Shown: positions 43,811 through 59,576, counted from the first letter of the stretch. The stretch is 64,000 nt of DNA from Vespa crabro (GCF_910589235.1 NC_060958.1:3596725-3660724), one strand, 5' to 3'. The notes: generated from the sequence alone by a model not told the origin. Numbers and translations: made by a program.

Positions 43811-45622
43811 ATTTATATTATTTTTTTAATATTGTTATTGTTACTGTAACTTTCCTTATTATTATTATTGTTATTATTATTATCGATAATGTGTTTATTG
43901 TTAATATTATTATGCTTATCATTATTATTGTTATTGATATTACTGTTATTATTGTTTTTGCTATTATTGTTTTTGTTATTGCTATTATTATTATTGTTAT
44001 TGTTATTGTTGCTATTGTTGTTATTATTATTGTTATTATTATTATTGGATATTGGTACTATTATTATTGTTAATATTGTTATTGTTGCTATTGTTATTAT
44101 TGTTATGGTTATTATTGTAATTGTTATTATTGGAATTGTTGTTATTTTTATTGTTATTACTATTATTCTATTGTTAATATTGTTATTATAATTTTTGTTA
44201 TTATTATTATTGTTATTTTTATTATAATTGTTATTGATATTACTGTTATTGCGATTATTCATATTGATATTATAGTAAGTGTTTTTATAGTTATTGTTAT
44301 TATTGTTATTGTTATTAGTATTATTGTTATAATTGTTCTTGTTATAATTGTTAATGTTAATATTGTTATTGTTATTACTTTTATTGTTATTAATTATTGT
44401 TAATTTAACTACTGTTATGATTGTTCTTGATATTATTGTTTTTATTGTTATTGTTATTATTGTTATTCATATTATTGTTATTATTGTTATTGATATTACT
44501 GTTATTATTGTTATTGTTAATATTGTTTTTCTTATTGCTATTATTATTATTGTTATAGTTATTGTTGCTTTTGTTGTTATTATTATTGTTATTATTGTTA
44601 TTGGAAATTATTATTATTATTGTTATAATTTTTATTGTTGTTATTGTAATTATTGCTAAGGTTATAATTGTTATTGTTATTATTTTTTTCGTTATTGCTA
44701 TTATAATTATTGTTATTGTTATTGTTGCTATTGTTGTTATTTTTATTGTTATTACTATAATTCTATTGTTATTGTATTTTTTGTTATTGTTATTATGTTT
44801 ATTGTTATAATTGTTAAAGATGTTATTGTTATATTCTTATTATTGTTATGGTAATTATTGGTATTGTTATTATTGCTATTCATATTATTGTTATTATTGT
44901 TATTGATATTACTGTTATTCTTTTTATTGTTTATATTGTTTTTCTTAATGCTATTATTATTATTGTCATTGGGAATTGTTATTATTATTGTTATTATTGT
45001 TTTTGTTGTTATTGTAATTATTGCTAAGGTTATTATTTTTATTGTTATTATTGTTTTTGTTATTGCTATTATAATTATTGTTATTGTTATTATTGTTATT
45101 GGATATTGTTATTATTATTTTTGTTATTATTGTTATTGTTGTTATTGTTATTATTGTTATGGTTATTATTGTTATTGATATTACTGGTATTCTTGTTATT
45201 TTTATTGTTATTACTATTATTCTATTGTTAATATTGTTATTATAAATTTTGTTATTATTATTATTGTTATTATTATTATAATTTTTATTGTTATTACTGT
45301 TATTGCTATTATTCATATTGTTTTGAAAGTAAGTGTATTTACAGTTATTTGTTATTATTGTTATTTTTATTATTATTGTTATAATTGTTATTGTTATTAT
45401 TGTTAATGATGTTTTTTTATTGTTGTTACTATTATTCTATTGTTAATATTGTTATTATAATTTATGTTATTATTATTATTGTTACTATTATTATTGTTAC
45501 TATTATTACTGTGATTGCTATTATTCATATTGTTATTATAATTATTGTTATTATTGTTATTGTTATTATTATTATTGATATTATTGATATAGTTATATTT
45601 GTTAATGTTAACATTGTTATTG
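43810..45622 (+). repeat. B block
   Basis: Collinear with 21.2-23.0 kb (offset about 22657, then 22627) and with 61.35-63.15 kb (offset 17533). Shared rare phrases include ATCGATAATGTG near 43882, ATTGCGATTATTC near 44250 and the TTTTTTCG phrase near 44683. About 30 bp near 45.09 kb, present in the 22.4 and 28.1 kb copies, are missing here and at 62.62 kb, which accounts for the offset change. No gene is present. Confidence 0.83.
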
Positions 45623-47361
45623 TTATTACTATAATTGTTATTGATATTATTGCTAATTTAACTACTGTTATTATTGTTCTTGATTTTATTATTTTTATTG
45701 TCATTTTTATTATTGTTATTTGTTATTGTTATTACTATTATCGATATTGTTATTATTGTTTTTGTTTTTATTATTATTTCTAGTATTCTTATTGTTGATA
45801 TTTTTATTATTTTATTGTCATCATTGTTGTTTCTGTTATTGTTATTATTGTTCTTGTTATTATTGTTATTGCTATTATTGTCATTGTTATTAATGTTAAT
45901 GTTAATATTGTTATTGTTGTTAATTTTATTATTATTATAATTATTATTATTATTATTATTGTTATTTATATTATTTTGTTTAATATTGTTATTGTTACTG
46001 TTACTTTCCTTATTATTATTAATGTTATGATTATTATCGATAATATGTTTATTGTTAATATTATTATGCTTATCATTATTATTGTTATTGATATTACTGT
46101 TATTATTGTTATTGTTATTATTGTTTTTGTTATTGCTATTATTATTATTGTTATTGTTATTGTTGCTATTGTTGTTATTCTTATTGTTATTATTGGTATT
46201 GGATATTGTTAATATTGTTATTGATATTACTATCATTGTAATTGTTATTAATTTTATTGTTATTCTTGTCATTGTCATTATTATTATTGCTAATATGTTT
46301 ATTGTTATTATTGATATTAATGTTATTGCTATTATTGTTATAGTTATTGTTATTGCTATCACTTTTATTGTTCTTACTTTAATAGTTATTTGTTATAATT
46401 GTTATTGTTAATGTAATTGTTATTATTGAAATTGTTGATAATCCTATTATATTTATTATTGTTATTGTTAGTGTTGTTATTGTTATTATTGTTATTGTAA
46501 ATTTTGTTATTGTTGTTATAGTTATTGTTATTATTTTTATTATTGATATTGTTATTGTTATTATTGTCATTGTTGTTATTTTTAATATTGTTGTTATAAC
46601 TGTTATTATTCCTATTATTATTATTGTCATTGTTTTTGTTATTGATATTATTATTGTTGTTATTGCAATTGTTTTTATTGATATTATTGATATTTTAATT
46701 ATTATTAATGTTATCATTGTTATTGCTGTCATTGTTATTATTGATATTGTTATTATTATTATTGCTATTATTTCATTGTTATTAATGTTAATTTTAATAA
46801 TGTTATTGTTATTACTTTTATTATTATTATTATTATTATTGTTATTGTTATTTATATTGGTATTTTTATTATTTTTATTGGTACTGTTACTTTCCTTATT
46901 ATTATTATTATTAATATTAATACGTTTATTATTATTATTGTTATTGATATTACTGATATTATTGTTATTGTTATTATTGTTTTTGATATTGCTCTTATTA
47001 TTTTTGTTATCGTTATTGTTGCTATTGTCGTTATTATTATTGTCATTATTGTTATTGGATATTGTTATTATTATTATTGCAATTATTGTTAATGTTGTAA
47101 TTGTTATTATTGTTATTGTTATTATTGCTATTGTTGTTATTTTTATTGTTATTACGATTATTCTATTGTTATTGTAATTTTTGTTATTGTTATTATTATA
47201 GTTATTTATTTTATTTTTTTTAATATTGTTATTGTTACAGTTACTTTCCTTATTAATATTATTGTTATTGATATTACTGTTATTATTTTTATTGTTATTA
47301 TTGTTATTGCTATTATTGTCATTGTTATTAATGTCAATGTTAATATTGTTATTGTTATCAC

Positions 47362-47401
<40 letters not shown>

Positions 47402-48115
47402 GTTATTTATATTGGTATTTTTATTATTGTTATTGATATTACTCATATTATTGTTATTCTTATTATAGTTTTTGTTATTGCTCTTATTATTATTGTTATT
47501 GTTATTGATGCTATTGTTGTTATTATTATTGTTATTATTGTTATTGTATATTGTTATTATTGTTTTGGTTATTATTGTAATTGATATTACTGGCATTCTT
47601 GTTATTTTTATTGTTATTACTATTATTCTATTGTTAATATTGTTATTATAATTTATGTTATTATTATTATTGTTACTATTATTATTGTTACTATTATTAC
47701 TGTGATTGCTATTATTCATATTGTTATTATATTTATTGTTATTATTGTTATTGTTATTATTATTATTGATATTATTGATATAGTTATATTTGTTAATGTT
47801 AACATTGTTATTGTTATTACTATAATTGTTATTGATATTATTGCTAATGTAACTACTGTTATTATTGTTCTTGATTTTATTGTATTTATTGTCATTTTTA
47901 TTATTGTTATTTGTTATTGTTATTACTATTATCGTTATTGTTATTATCGTTTATGTTCTTATTATTATTTCTATTATTCTTATTGTTGATATTTTTATTA
48001 TTATTATTGTCATCATTGTTATTGCTGTTATTGTTATTATTGTTATTGTTATTATTGTTTTTGCTATTATTGTCATTGTTATTAATGTTAATGTTAATAT
48101 TGTTATTGTTGTTAA

Positions 48116-48161
<46 letters not shown>

Positions 48162-49270
48162 TTTATTTATATTATTTTTTTTAATATTGTTATTGTTACT
48201 GTTACTTTCCTTATTATTATTAATGTCATGAATTTTATCGATACTATGTTTATTGTTAATATTATTATGCTTATCATTATTATTGTTATTGATATTACTG
48301 TTATTATTGTTATTGTTATTATTGTTTTTTTGTTGCTATTATTATTATTGTTATTGTTATTGTTGCTATTGTTGTTATTATTATTGTGATTATTGTTATT
48401 GGATATTGTTACTATTATTATTGTTATTATTGTTATTGTGATTACTTTTATTGTTATTAATTACTGTTAATGTAACTACTGTTATGATTGTTCTTGATAT
48501 TATTGTTAGTATTGTTATTGCTATTATTGTTATTCATATTATTGTTATTATTGTTATTGATATTACTGTTATTATTGTTATTGTTAATATTGTTTTTCTT
48601 ATTGCTATTATTAATATTGTTATAGTTATTGTTGCTTTTGGTGTTATTATTATTGGTATTATTGTTATTGGAAATTGTTATTATTATTATTGTTATTATT
48701 GTTATTGTTGTTATTGTAATTATTGCTAAGGTTATTATTGTTATTGTTATTATTGTTATTATAATTATTGTTATTGTTATTGTTACTATTGTTTGTTATT
48801 ATTATTGTTATTATTGTTTTTGGATATCGTCATTATTATTAATGTTCTTATTTTTATTGTTGCTATTGTTATTATTGTTATGGTTATTATTGTTATTGTT
48901 ATTATTGCTATTCATATTATTGTTATTATTGTTATTGATATTACTGTTATTATTGTTATTGTTATTATTGTTTTTGTTATAGCTATTTTTATTATTGTTA
49001 TTATTGTTATTGTTGTTATTGTAATTATTGCTAAGTTTATTATTGTTATTGTTATTATTCTTTTTGTTATTGCTAATATAATTATTGTTATTGTTATTGT
49101 TGCTATTGTTGTTATTATTATTGTTATTATTGTTATTGGATATTGTTATTATTGGTATTGTTGCTATTGTTATTATTGTTATGGTTATTATTGTTATTGT
49201 TATTATTGCTATTCATATTATTGTTATTATTGTTATTGATATTACTGTTAATATTGTTATTGTTAATATT
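45622..49270 (+). repeat. C block
   Basis: Collinear with 22995-26640 and 32807-36450. Offsets to the former step 22627, 22630, 22633, that is by single triplets. AATCCTATTATA is at 46440. Two triplet gains separate it from its sisters, and one of them lies in the pure TTA run at 48118-48161. No gene is present. Confidence 0.85.
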
Positions 49271-49817
49271 GTTTTTCTTATTGCTATTATTATTATTGTT
49301 ATAGTTATTGTTGCTTTTGTTGTTATTATTATTGTTATTATTGTTATTGGAAATTGTTATTATTATTGTTATTGTTGTTATTGTAATTATTGCTAAGGTT
49401 ATTATTGTTATTGTTATTATTGTTTTTGTAATTGCTATTATAATTATTATTATTGTTATTGTTGCTATTGCTGTTATTATTATTGTTATTATTGTTATTG
49501 GATATTGTTACTATTATTATTGTTATTATTGTTATTGTGCTATTGTTATTATTGTTATTGTTATTATTGTTATTGTTATTATTGCTATTGTTGTTATTTT
49601 TATTGTTATTACTATTATTCTATTGTCATTGTAATTTTTGTTATTGTTATTATTATAGATATTTATTTTATTTTTTTTAATATTGTTATTGATCAGTTAC
49701 TTTCCCTATTATTATTATTGTTATTGATATTACGGTTATTATTTTTATTGTTATTATTGTTATTGCTATTATAGTCATTGTTATTAATGTCAATGTTAAT
49801 ATTATTAATGTTATCAA

Positions 49818-49878
<61 letters not shown>

Positions 49879-51780
49879 GTTATTTATACTGGTATTTTTA
49901 TTATAGTTATTGGTACTGTTTCTTTCCTTATTATTATTATTGTTATTGATATTACTGATATTACTGTTATTGTTATTATAATTTTTGTTATTGCTCTTAT
50001 TATTATTGTTATTGTTATTGTTGCTATTGTTGTTATTATTAATGTTATTATTGTTATTGGATATTGTTATTATTATTATTGTTATTATTGTTATTGTTGT
50101 TATTGTTATTATTGTTATGGTTATTATTGTTATTGATATTACGGGTATTCTTGTTATTTTTATTGTTATTACTATTATTCTAATGTTAAAATTGTTATAA
50201 ATTTTGTTATTATTATTATTGTTATAATTATTATAATTTTTATTGTTATTACTGTTATTGCTATTATTCATATTGTTTTTAAAGTAAGTGTATTTATAGT
50301 TATTTGTTATTATTGTTATTGTTATTATTATTATTGTTACAATTGTTATTGTTAATATTGTTATTATAATTTATGTTATTATTATTATTGTTACTATTAT
50401 TACTGTTACTATTATTACTGTGATTGCTATTATTGATATTGTTATTATTATTATTGTTATTATTGTTATTGTTATTATTATTATTGATATTATTGATATA
50501 GTTATATATGTTAATGTTAACATTGTTATTGTTATTACTATAATTGTTATTGATATTATTGTTAATGTAACTACTGTTATTATTGTTCTTGATTTTATTG
50601 TTTTTATTGTCATTTTTATTATTGTTATTTGTTATTGTTATTACTATTATCGTTATTGTTATTACCGTTCTTGTTTTTATTATTATTTCTATTATTGTTA
50701 TTGTTACTGTAACTTTCCTTATTATTATTAGTGTTATGATTATTATCGATAATATGTTTATTGTTAATATTATTATGCTTATCATTATTATTGTAATTGA
50801 TATTACTGTTATTATTGTTTTTGCTATTATTGTTTTTGTTATTGCTATTATTATTATAGTTATTGTTATTGTTGCTATTGTTGTTATTATTATTGTTATT
50901 TTTGTTATTGGATATTGTTACTATTATTATTGTTATTATTGTTATTGTTGTTATTGCAATTATTGTTATTGATATTATTGATATTTTAATTATTATTATA
51001 GTTATCATTGCCATTGCTGTTATTGTTATTATTGTTATTGTTATTTTTGTTATTGCTATTATTGTCATTGTTATTATTGTTAATGTTAATAATGTTATTG
51101 TTATTTCTTTTATTATAATTAATATTATTATTATTATTATTATTATTATTGTTATTTATATTGGTATTTTTATTATTTTTAATGGTACTGTTACTTTCCT
51201 TATTATTATTATTGTTAATATTACTATGCTTATTATTATTATTGTTTTTGATATTACTGGTATTATTGTTATTGTTATTATTGTTCTTGTTATTGCACTT
51301 ATTATCATTGTTGTTGTTATTGTTGCTATTGTTGTTACTATTATTATTATTATTATTATAATTATAGTTATTTATATTATTTTTTTTAATATTGTTATTG
51401 TTACAGTTACTTTCCTTATTATTATTATTGTTATTGATATTACTGTTATTATTTTTATTGTTATTATTGTTATTGCTATTATTGTCATTGTTATTAATGT
51501 TAATGTTAATATTGTTGTTGTTATTACTTTTATTATTATAATTATAATTATTATTATTATAATTATTATTATTGTTATTTATACTGGTATTTTTATTATT
51601 GTTATTGGTACTGTTACTTTCCTTGTTATTACTATTGTTGATATTAATATGGTTATTATTATTATTGTTATTGATATTACTGATATTATTGTTATTGTTA
51701 TTATTGTTTTTGTTGATATTGTCATTGTTGTTATTTTGATATTATTGTTATTGTTATTATTGTTGTTGTTGGCATTGTTA
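49270..51780 (+). repeat. D block, copy 2
   Basis: Partner of 36.45-39.59 kb. It has the same TTGATCAGTTAC phrase near 49690, TAACTACTG near 50568 and a TACTTTCC ladder with landmarks at 51187, 51403 and 51610 (216 and 207 bp apart). It lacks the second 627-bp trimer. No gene is present. Confidence 0.84.
49820..49878 (+). repeat. Pure (TTA)n run, 59 bp
   Basis: One triplet longer than the orthologous run at 36999-37054. This accounts for the local offset change from 12821 to 12824 between the D blocks; the offset later returns to 12821 through a triplet loss near 50200. Confidence 0.93.
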
Positions 51781-53163
51781 TTTTTGTTATGGCTATTATT
51801 TTATTATTGTTATTGTTATTATTGTTATTGTTAATATTGTTATTGATATTACTATCATTGTAATTGTTAATAATGTTATTGTTATTCTTGTCATTGTAAT
51901 TATTATTATTGCTAATATGGTTATTGTTATTATTGTTATTAATGTTATTGCTATTATTGTTATTGTTATTGTTATTGCTAGTACTTTTATTGTTCTTATT
52001 ATTATAGTTATTTGTTATTATTGTTATTGTTATTATTATTATTGTTATAATTGTTATTGTCATTTGTTATTATTGTTATTGTTATTGTAATTGTTATTAT
52101 TGAAATTGTTGATAATCCTATTATATTTATTATTGTTATTGTTAGTTTTGTTATTGTTATTATTGTTATTGTAAATTTTGTTATTGTTGTTATAATTATT
52201 GTTATTATTTTTATTATTGATATTATTATTGTTATTATTGTCATTGTTGTTATTTTTAATATTGTTATTATAACTATTATTATTCTTATTATTATAGTTG
52301 TCATTGTTATTATTATTGATATTATTATTATTGTTATTGCATTTATTGTTATTGATATTATTGATATTTTAATTATTATTATTGCTATCATTGTTATTGC
52401 TGTTATTGTTATTATTGTAATTGTAATTATTGTTATTGCTACTATTGCCATTGTTATTAATGTTAATGTTAATAATGTTATTGTTATTACTTTTATTATT
52501 ATTATTATTATTATTATTGTCAGTTATAATGGTTTTTTTATTATTTTTATTGGTACTGTTACTTTCCTAATTATTATTATTGTTAATATTACTATGCTTA
52601 TTATTATTATTGTTATTGATATTACTGTTATTATTGTTATTGTTTTTATTGTTTTTGTTATTGCACTTATTATCATTGCTGTTGTTATTGTTGCTATTGT
52701 TGTTACTATTATTATTATTATTATAATTATGGTTATTTATATTATTTTTTTTATTATTGTTATTGGTACTGTTACTTTCCTTATTATTACTATTGTTAAT
52801 ATTAATATGGTTATTATTATTATTGTTATTGATATTACTGATATTATTGTTATTGTTATATTTGCTTTGTTACTGCTCTTATTATTATTGTAATTGTTAT
52901 TGTGCAATTGTTGTTATTATTATTGTTATTATTGTTATTGGATATTGTTACGAATATTATTGTTATTATTGTTATTATTGTTATTGTCATTGTTGTTATT
53001 TTGATATTATTGTTATTGTTATTATTGTTGTTGTTGACATTGATATTTTTGTTATGGCTATTATTTTTATTATGGTTATTGTTATTATTATTATTGTTAA
53101 TATTGTTATTGCTATTATTGTCATTGTTATTAATGTTAATTTTAATAATGTTATTGTTAGTAC

Positions 53164-53197
<34 letters not shown>

Positions 53198-53817
53198 ATT
53201 GTTGTTATTTATATTGATATTTTTATTATTTTTATTGGTACTAATACTTTCCTTATTATTATTAATGTTAATATTACTATGCTCATTATTATTATTGTTA
53301 TTGATATTACTTTCGTTATTGTTATTGTTATTATTGTTATTGTTATTTTTGGTATTGTTGTTATTTTTATTGTTATTACTATAATTCTGTTGTAAATATT
53401 GTTATTATATATTTTGTTATTATTATTATTGTTATTATTATAATTTTCATTGTTATTACTGTTATTGCTATTATTCATATTGTTTTTAAAGTAAGTGTAT
53501 TTATAGTTATTGTTATTATTATTATTGTTATAATTGTTATTGTTATTATTTTTAATGCTATTTCTTTATTGTTATTACTATTATTCTATTGTTAATATTA
53601 TTATTATAATTTTCGTTATTATTATTATTGTTACTATTATTATTGTTACTATTATTACTGTTATAGCTATTATTCATATTGTTATTATAATTATTGTTAT
53701 TATTGATATTGTTATTATTGTTATTGATAATATTGTTATTATTTTTATTGGTGTTATTGTTATTGCTATTATTGTCATTGTTATTAATGTTAATGTTAAT
53801 ATTATTATTGTCATTAC

Positions 53818-53851
<34 letters not shown>

Positions 53852-54234
53852 GTTATTTATATTGGTATTTTTATTATTTTTATTGGTACTATTACTTTCC
53901 TTATTATTATTATTGCTAATACTACTATGCTTATTATTATTATTGTTATTGATATTACTGTTATTATTGTTATTGTTATTATTGTTTTTGTTATTGCTCT
54001 TATTATTGTTGTTATTGATATTGTAGCTATTGTTGTGATTATTATTGTTATTATTGTTTTTGGATATTGTTACTATTATTATTGTTATTATTGTTATTAC
54101 GATTATTCTGTTGTTAATATTGTTATTATATATTTTGTTATTATTATTATTGTTATTTTTATTATTGTTGTTATTGTTGTTGCTATTATTGTCATTGTTA
54201 TTAATGTTAATGTTAATATTGTTATTGTCATTAC

Positions 54235-54265
<31 letters not shown>

Positions 54266-56330
54266 GTTATTTATATTGGTATTTTTATTATTTATATTGG
54301 TACTGTTACTTTCCTTATTATTGTTATTGCTAATATTACTATGCTTATTATTATTATTGTTATTGATATTACTGTTTTTATTGTTATTGTTATTATTGTT
54401 TTTGTTATTGCTCTTATTATTGTTGTTATTGTTATTGTAGCTATTGTTGTGATTATTATTGTTATTATTGTTTTTGGATATTGTTACTATTGTTATTATT
54501 ATTATTGTTACTACTATTATTCTGTTGTTAATATTGTTATTATATATTTTTTTATTATTATTAATGTTATTTTTATTATAATTGTTATTGTTATTACTGT
54601 TATTGCTATTAATCATATTGTTATTATATTAAGTGTCTTTATAGTTATTGTTATTATTGTTATTGATATTATTATTATTGTTATATTTGTTATTGTTATA
54701 ATTGTTAATGTTAATATTGTTATTGTAATTACTTTTATTGTTATTAATTATTGCTAATGTAACTACTGTTATCATTGTTCATGATATTATTGATTTTATT
54801 GTTATTGTTATTATTGTTATTCATATTATTGTTATTATTGTTATTGATATTACTGTTATTATTGTTATTGTTAATATTGTTTTTCTTTTTGCTATTATTA
54901 ATATTGTTATAGTTATTGTTGCTTTTGTTGTTATTATTATTGGTATTATTGTTATTGGAAAGTGTTATTATTATTATTGTTATTATTGTTATTGTTGTTA
55001 TTGTAATTATTGCAAAGGTTATTATTGTTATTGTTATTATTGTGTTTGTTATTGCTATTATAATTATTGTTATTGTTATTGTTGCTATTGTTGTTATTAT
55101 TATTGTTATTATTGTTATTGGATATTGTTATTATTATTATTGTTATTATTGTTATTGTTGCTATTGTTATTATTGTTATGGTTATTATTGTTATTGTTAT
55201 TATTGGAATTGTTGTTATTTTTATTGTTATTACAATTATTCTATAGTTAATATTGTGATTATATATTTTGTTATTATTATTATTGTTATTTTTATTATAA
55301 TTGTTATTGTTATTACTGTTATTGCTATTATTCATATTGTTATTATAGTAAGTGTTTTTATAGTTATTGTTATTACTGTTATTGATATTATTATTATTGT
55401 TATAATTGTTATTGTTATAATTCTTAATGTTAATATTGTTATTGTTATTACATTTATTGTTATTAATTATTGTTAATGTAACTACTGTTATCATTGTTCT
55501 TGATATTATTGTTTTTATTGCTATTGTTATTATTGTTATTCATATTATTGTTATTATTGTATTGATATTACTGTCATTATTGTTATTGTTAATATTGTTT
55601 TTCTTATTGCTATTATTATTATTGTTATAGTTATTGTTGCTCTTGTTGTTATTTTTATTGTTATCATTGTTATTGTTATTATTGTTTTTGTTATTGCTAT
55701 TATAATTATTGTTATTGTTATTGTTGCTATTGTTGTTATTATTATTTTTATTATTGTTTTTGGATAATGTTATTATTATTATTGTCATTATTGTTATTGT
55801 TGTTATTGTTATTATTTTTATGGTTATTGTTGTTATTGGTATTACTGGAATTCTTGTTATTTTTATTGTTAATACTATTATTCTATTGATAATATTGTTA
55901 ATATGAATTTTGTTATTATTATTATTGTTATTATTATTATATTTATTATTCTTATTACTGTTATTGCTATTATTCATATTTTTTAAAAGTAAGTGTTTTA
56001 TAGTTATTGTTATTATTGTTATTGTTTTTATTATTATTGTTATAATTGTTATTGTTATTATTGCTAATATTGTTTTTTTATTGTTTTTACTATTATTCTA
56101 TTGTTAATATTGATATTATAATTTTTGTTATTATTATTATTTTTACTATTATTATTGTTACTATTATTACTGTTATTGCTATTATTTATATTGTTATTAT
56201 AGATATTGTTATTATTGTTATTGTTATTAATATTATTCAAATAATTGATATGGTTAAATTTGTTAATGTTAATATTTTTATTGTTATTACTACAATTGTT
56301 ATTGATATTAATGTTAATGTAACTACTGTT
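51780..56330 (+). repeat. A block, copy 6
   Basis: AATCCTATTATA is at 52114. Collinear with 39.6-43.5 kb, but retains a 642-bp stretch (within 54.9-55.8 kb) that copies 5 and 7 lack. Bases 54620-55980 match 3340-4690 at a constant offset of 51277 and 15810-17165 at 38810, so that piece is shared across more than 50 kb. No gene is present. Confidence 0.84.
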
Positions 56331-57120
56331 ATTATTGTTCTTGATTTTATTGTTTTTATTGTCATTTTTATTATTGTTATTTGTTATTGTTATTACTATT
56401 ATCGTTATTGTTATTACCGTTCTTGTTTTTATTATTATTTCTATTATTGTTATTGTTACTGTAACTTTCCTTATTATTATTATTGTTATGATTATTATCG
56501 ATAATATGTTTATTGTTTATATTATTATGCTTATCATTATTATTGTTATTGATATTACTGTTATTATTGTTTTTGCTATTATTGTTTTTGTTATTGCTAT
56601 TATTATTATTGTTATTGTTATTGTTGCTATTGTTGTTATTATTATTGTTATTATTGTTATTGGATATTGTTACTATTATTATTGTTATTATTGTTATTGT
56701 TTTTATTGCAATTATTGTTATTGATATTATTGATATTTTAATTATTATTATTGTTATCATTGCCATTGCTGTTATTGTTATTATTGTTATTGTTATTTTT
56801 GTTATTGCTATTAATGTCATTGTTATTAATGTTAATGTTAATATTGTTGTTGTTATTACTTTTATTATTATAATTATAATTATTATTATTATAATTATTA
56901 TTATTGTTATTTATACTGGTATTATTATTATTGTTATTGGTACTGTTACTTTCCTTGTTATTACTATTGTTGATATTAATATGGTTATTATTATTATTGT
57001 TATTGATATTACTGATAATATTGTTATTGTTATTATTGTTTTTGTTGATATTGTCATTGTTGTTATTTTGATATTATTGTTATTGTTATTATTGTTGTTG
57101 TTGGCATTGTTATTTTTGTT
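56330..57120 (+). repeat. Copy of the 12.88-13.67 kb segment
   Basis: Carries TGTAACTTTCC near 56458, ATCGATAATATG near 56498 and the GTTGATATTAATATGG monomer near 56970, in the same order as 12.88-13.67 kb. The GATATTACTGATAATATTG variant near 57007 is shared instead with about 7867, so this segment looks mosaic. It leads directly into the next A block. Confidence 0.72.
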
Positions 57121-57823
57121 ATGGCTATTATTTTATTATTGTTATTGTTATTATTGTTATTGTTAATATTGTTATTGATATTACTATCATTGTAATTGTT
57201 AATAATTTTATTGTTATTCTTGTCATTGTAATTATTATTATTGCTAATATGGTTATTGTTAATATTTGTTATTAATGTTATTGCTATTATTGTTATTGTT
57301 ATTGTTATTGCTAGTACTTTTATTGTTCTTACTATTATAGTTATTTGTTATTATTGTTATTGTTATTATTATTATTGTTATAATTATTATTGTCATTTGT
57401 TATTATTGTTATTGTTATTGTAATTGTTATTATTGAAATTGTTGATAATCCTATTATATTTATTATTGTTATTGTTAGTTTTGTTATTGTTATTATTGTT
57501 ATTGTAAATTTTGTTATTGTTGTTATAATTATTGTTATTATTTTTATTATTGATATTATTATTGTTATTATTGTCATTGTTGTTATTTTTAATATTGTTA
57601 TTATAACTATTATTATTCTTATTATTATAGTTGTCATTGTTATTATTATTGATATTATTATTATTGTTATTGCATTTATTGTTATTGATATTATTGATAT
57701 TTTAATTATTATTATTGTTATCATTGTTATTGCTGTTATTGTTATTATTGTTATTGTAATTATTGTTATTGCTACTATTGCCATTGTTATTAATGTTAAT
57801 GTTAATAATGTTATTGTTATTAC

Positions 57824-57854
<31 letters not shown>

Positions 57855-58499
57855 GTCAGTTATAATGGTTTTTTTATTATTTTTATTGGTACTGTTACTT
57901 TCCTAATTATTATTATTGTTAATATTACTATGCTTATTATTATTATTGTTATTGATATTACTGTTATTATTGTTATTGTTTTTATTGTTTTTGTTATTGC
58001 ACTTATTATCATTGCTGTTGTTATTGTTGCTATTGTTGTTACTATTATTATTATTATTATAATTATAGTTATTTATATTATTTTTTTTATTATTGTTATT
58101 GGTACTGTTACTTTCCTTATTATTACTATTGTTAATATTAATATGGTTATTATTATTATTGTTATTGATATTACTGATATTATTGTTATTGTTATATTTG
58201 CTTTGTTACTGCTCTTATTATTATTGTAATTGTTATTGTGCAATTGTTGTTATTATTATTGTTATTATTGTTATTGGATATTGTTACGAATATTATTGTT
58301 ATTATTGATATTGTTGTTATTGTCATTGTTGTTATTTTGATATTATTGTTATTGTTATTATTGTTGTTGTTGACATTGATATTTTTGTTATGGCTATTAT
58401 TTTTATTATGGTTATTGTTATTATTGTCATTGTTATTATTGTTATTGCTATTATTGTCATTGTTATTAATGTTAATTTTAATAATGTTATTGTTAGTAC

Positions 58500-58533
<34 letters not shown>

Positions 58534-59153
58534 ATTGTTGTTATTTATATTGGTATTTTTATTATTTTTATTGGTACTAATACTTTCCTTATTATTATTA
58601 ATGTTAATATTACTATGCTCATTATTATTATTGTTATTGATATTACTTTTGTTATTGTTATTGTTATTATTGTTATTGTTATTATTGGTATTGTTGTTAT
58701 TTTTATTGTTATTACTATAATTCTGTTGTAAATATTGTTATTATATATTTTGTTATTATTATTATTGTTATTATTATAATTTTCATTGTTATTACTGTTA
58801 TTGCTATTATTCATATTGTTTTTAAAGTAAGTGTATTTATAGTTATTGTTATTATTATTATTGTTATAATTGTTATTGTTAATATTTTTAATGCTATTTC
58901 TTTATTGTTATTACTATTATTCTATTGTTAATATTATTATTATAATTTTCGTTATTATTATTATTGTTACTATTATTATTGTTACTATTATTACTGTTAT
59001 AGCTATTATTCATATTGTTATTATAATTATTGTTATTATTGATATTGTTATTATTGTTATTGATAATATTGTTATTATTTTTATTGGTGTTATTGTTATT
59101 GCTATTATTGTCATTGTTATTAATGTTAATGTTAATATTATTATTGTCATTAC

Positions 59154-59193
<40 letters not shown>

Positions 59194-59576
59194 GTTATTT
59201 ATATTGGTATTTTTATTATTTTTATTGGTACTATTAATTTCCTTATTATTATTATTGCTAATACTACTATGCTTATTATTATTATTGTTATTGATATTAC
59301 TGTTATTATTGTTATTGTTATTATTGTTTTTGTTTTTGCTCTTATTAATGTTGTTATTGTTATTGTAGCTATTGTTGTGATTATTATTGTTATTATTGTT
59401 TTTGGATATTGTTACTATTATTATTGTTATTATTGTTATTACGATTATTCTGTTGTTAATTTTGTTATTATATATTTTGTTATTATTATTATTGTTATTT
59501 TTATTATTGTTGTTATTGTTATTGCTATTATTGTCATTGTTATTAATGTTAATGTTAATATTGTTATTGTCATTAC

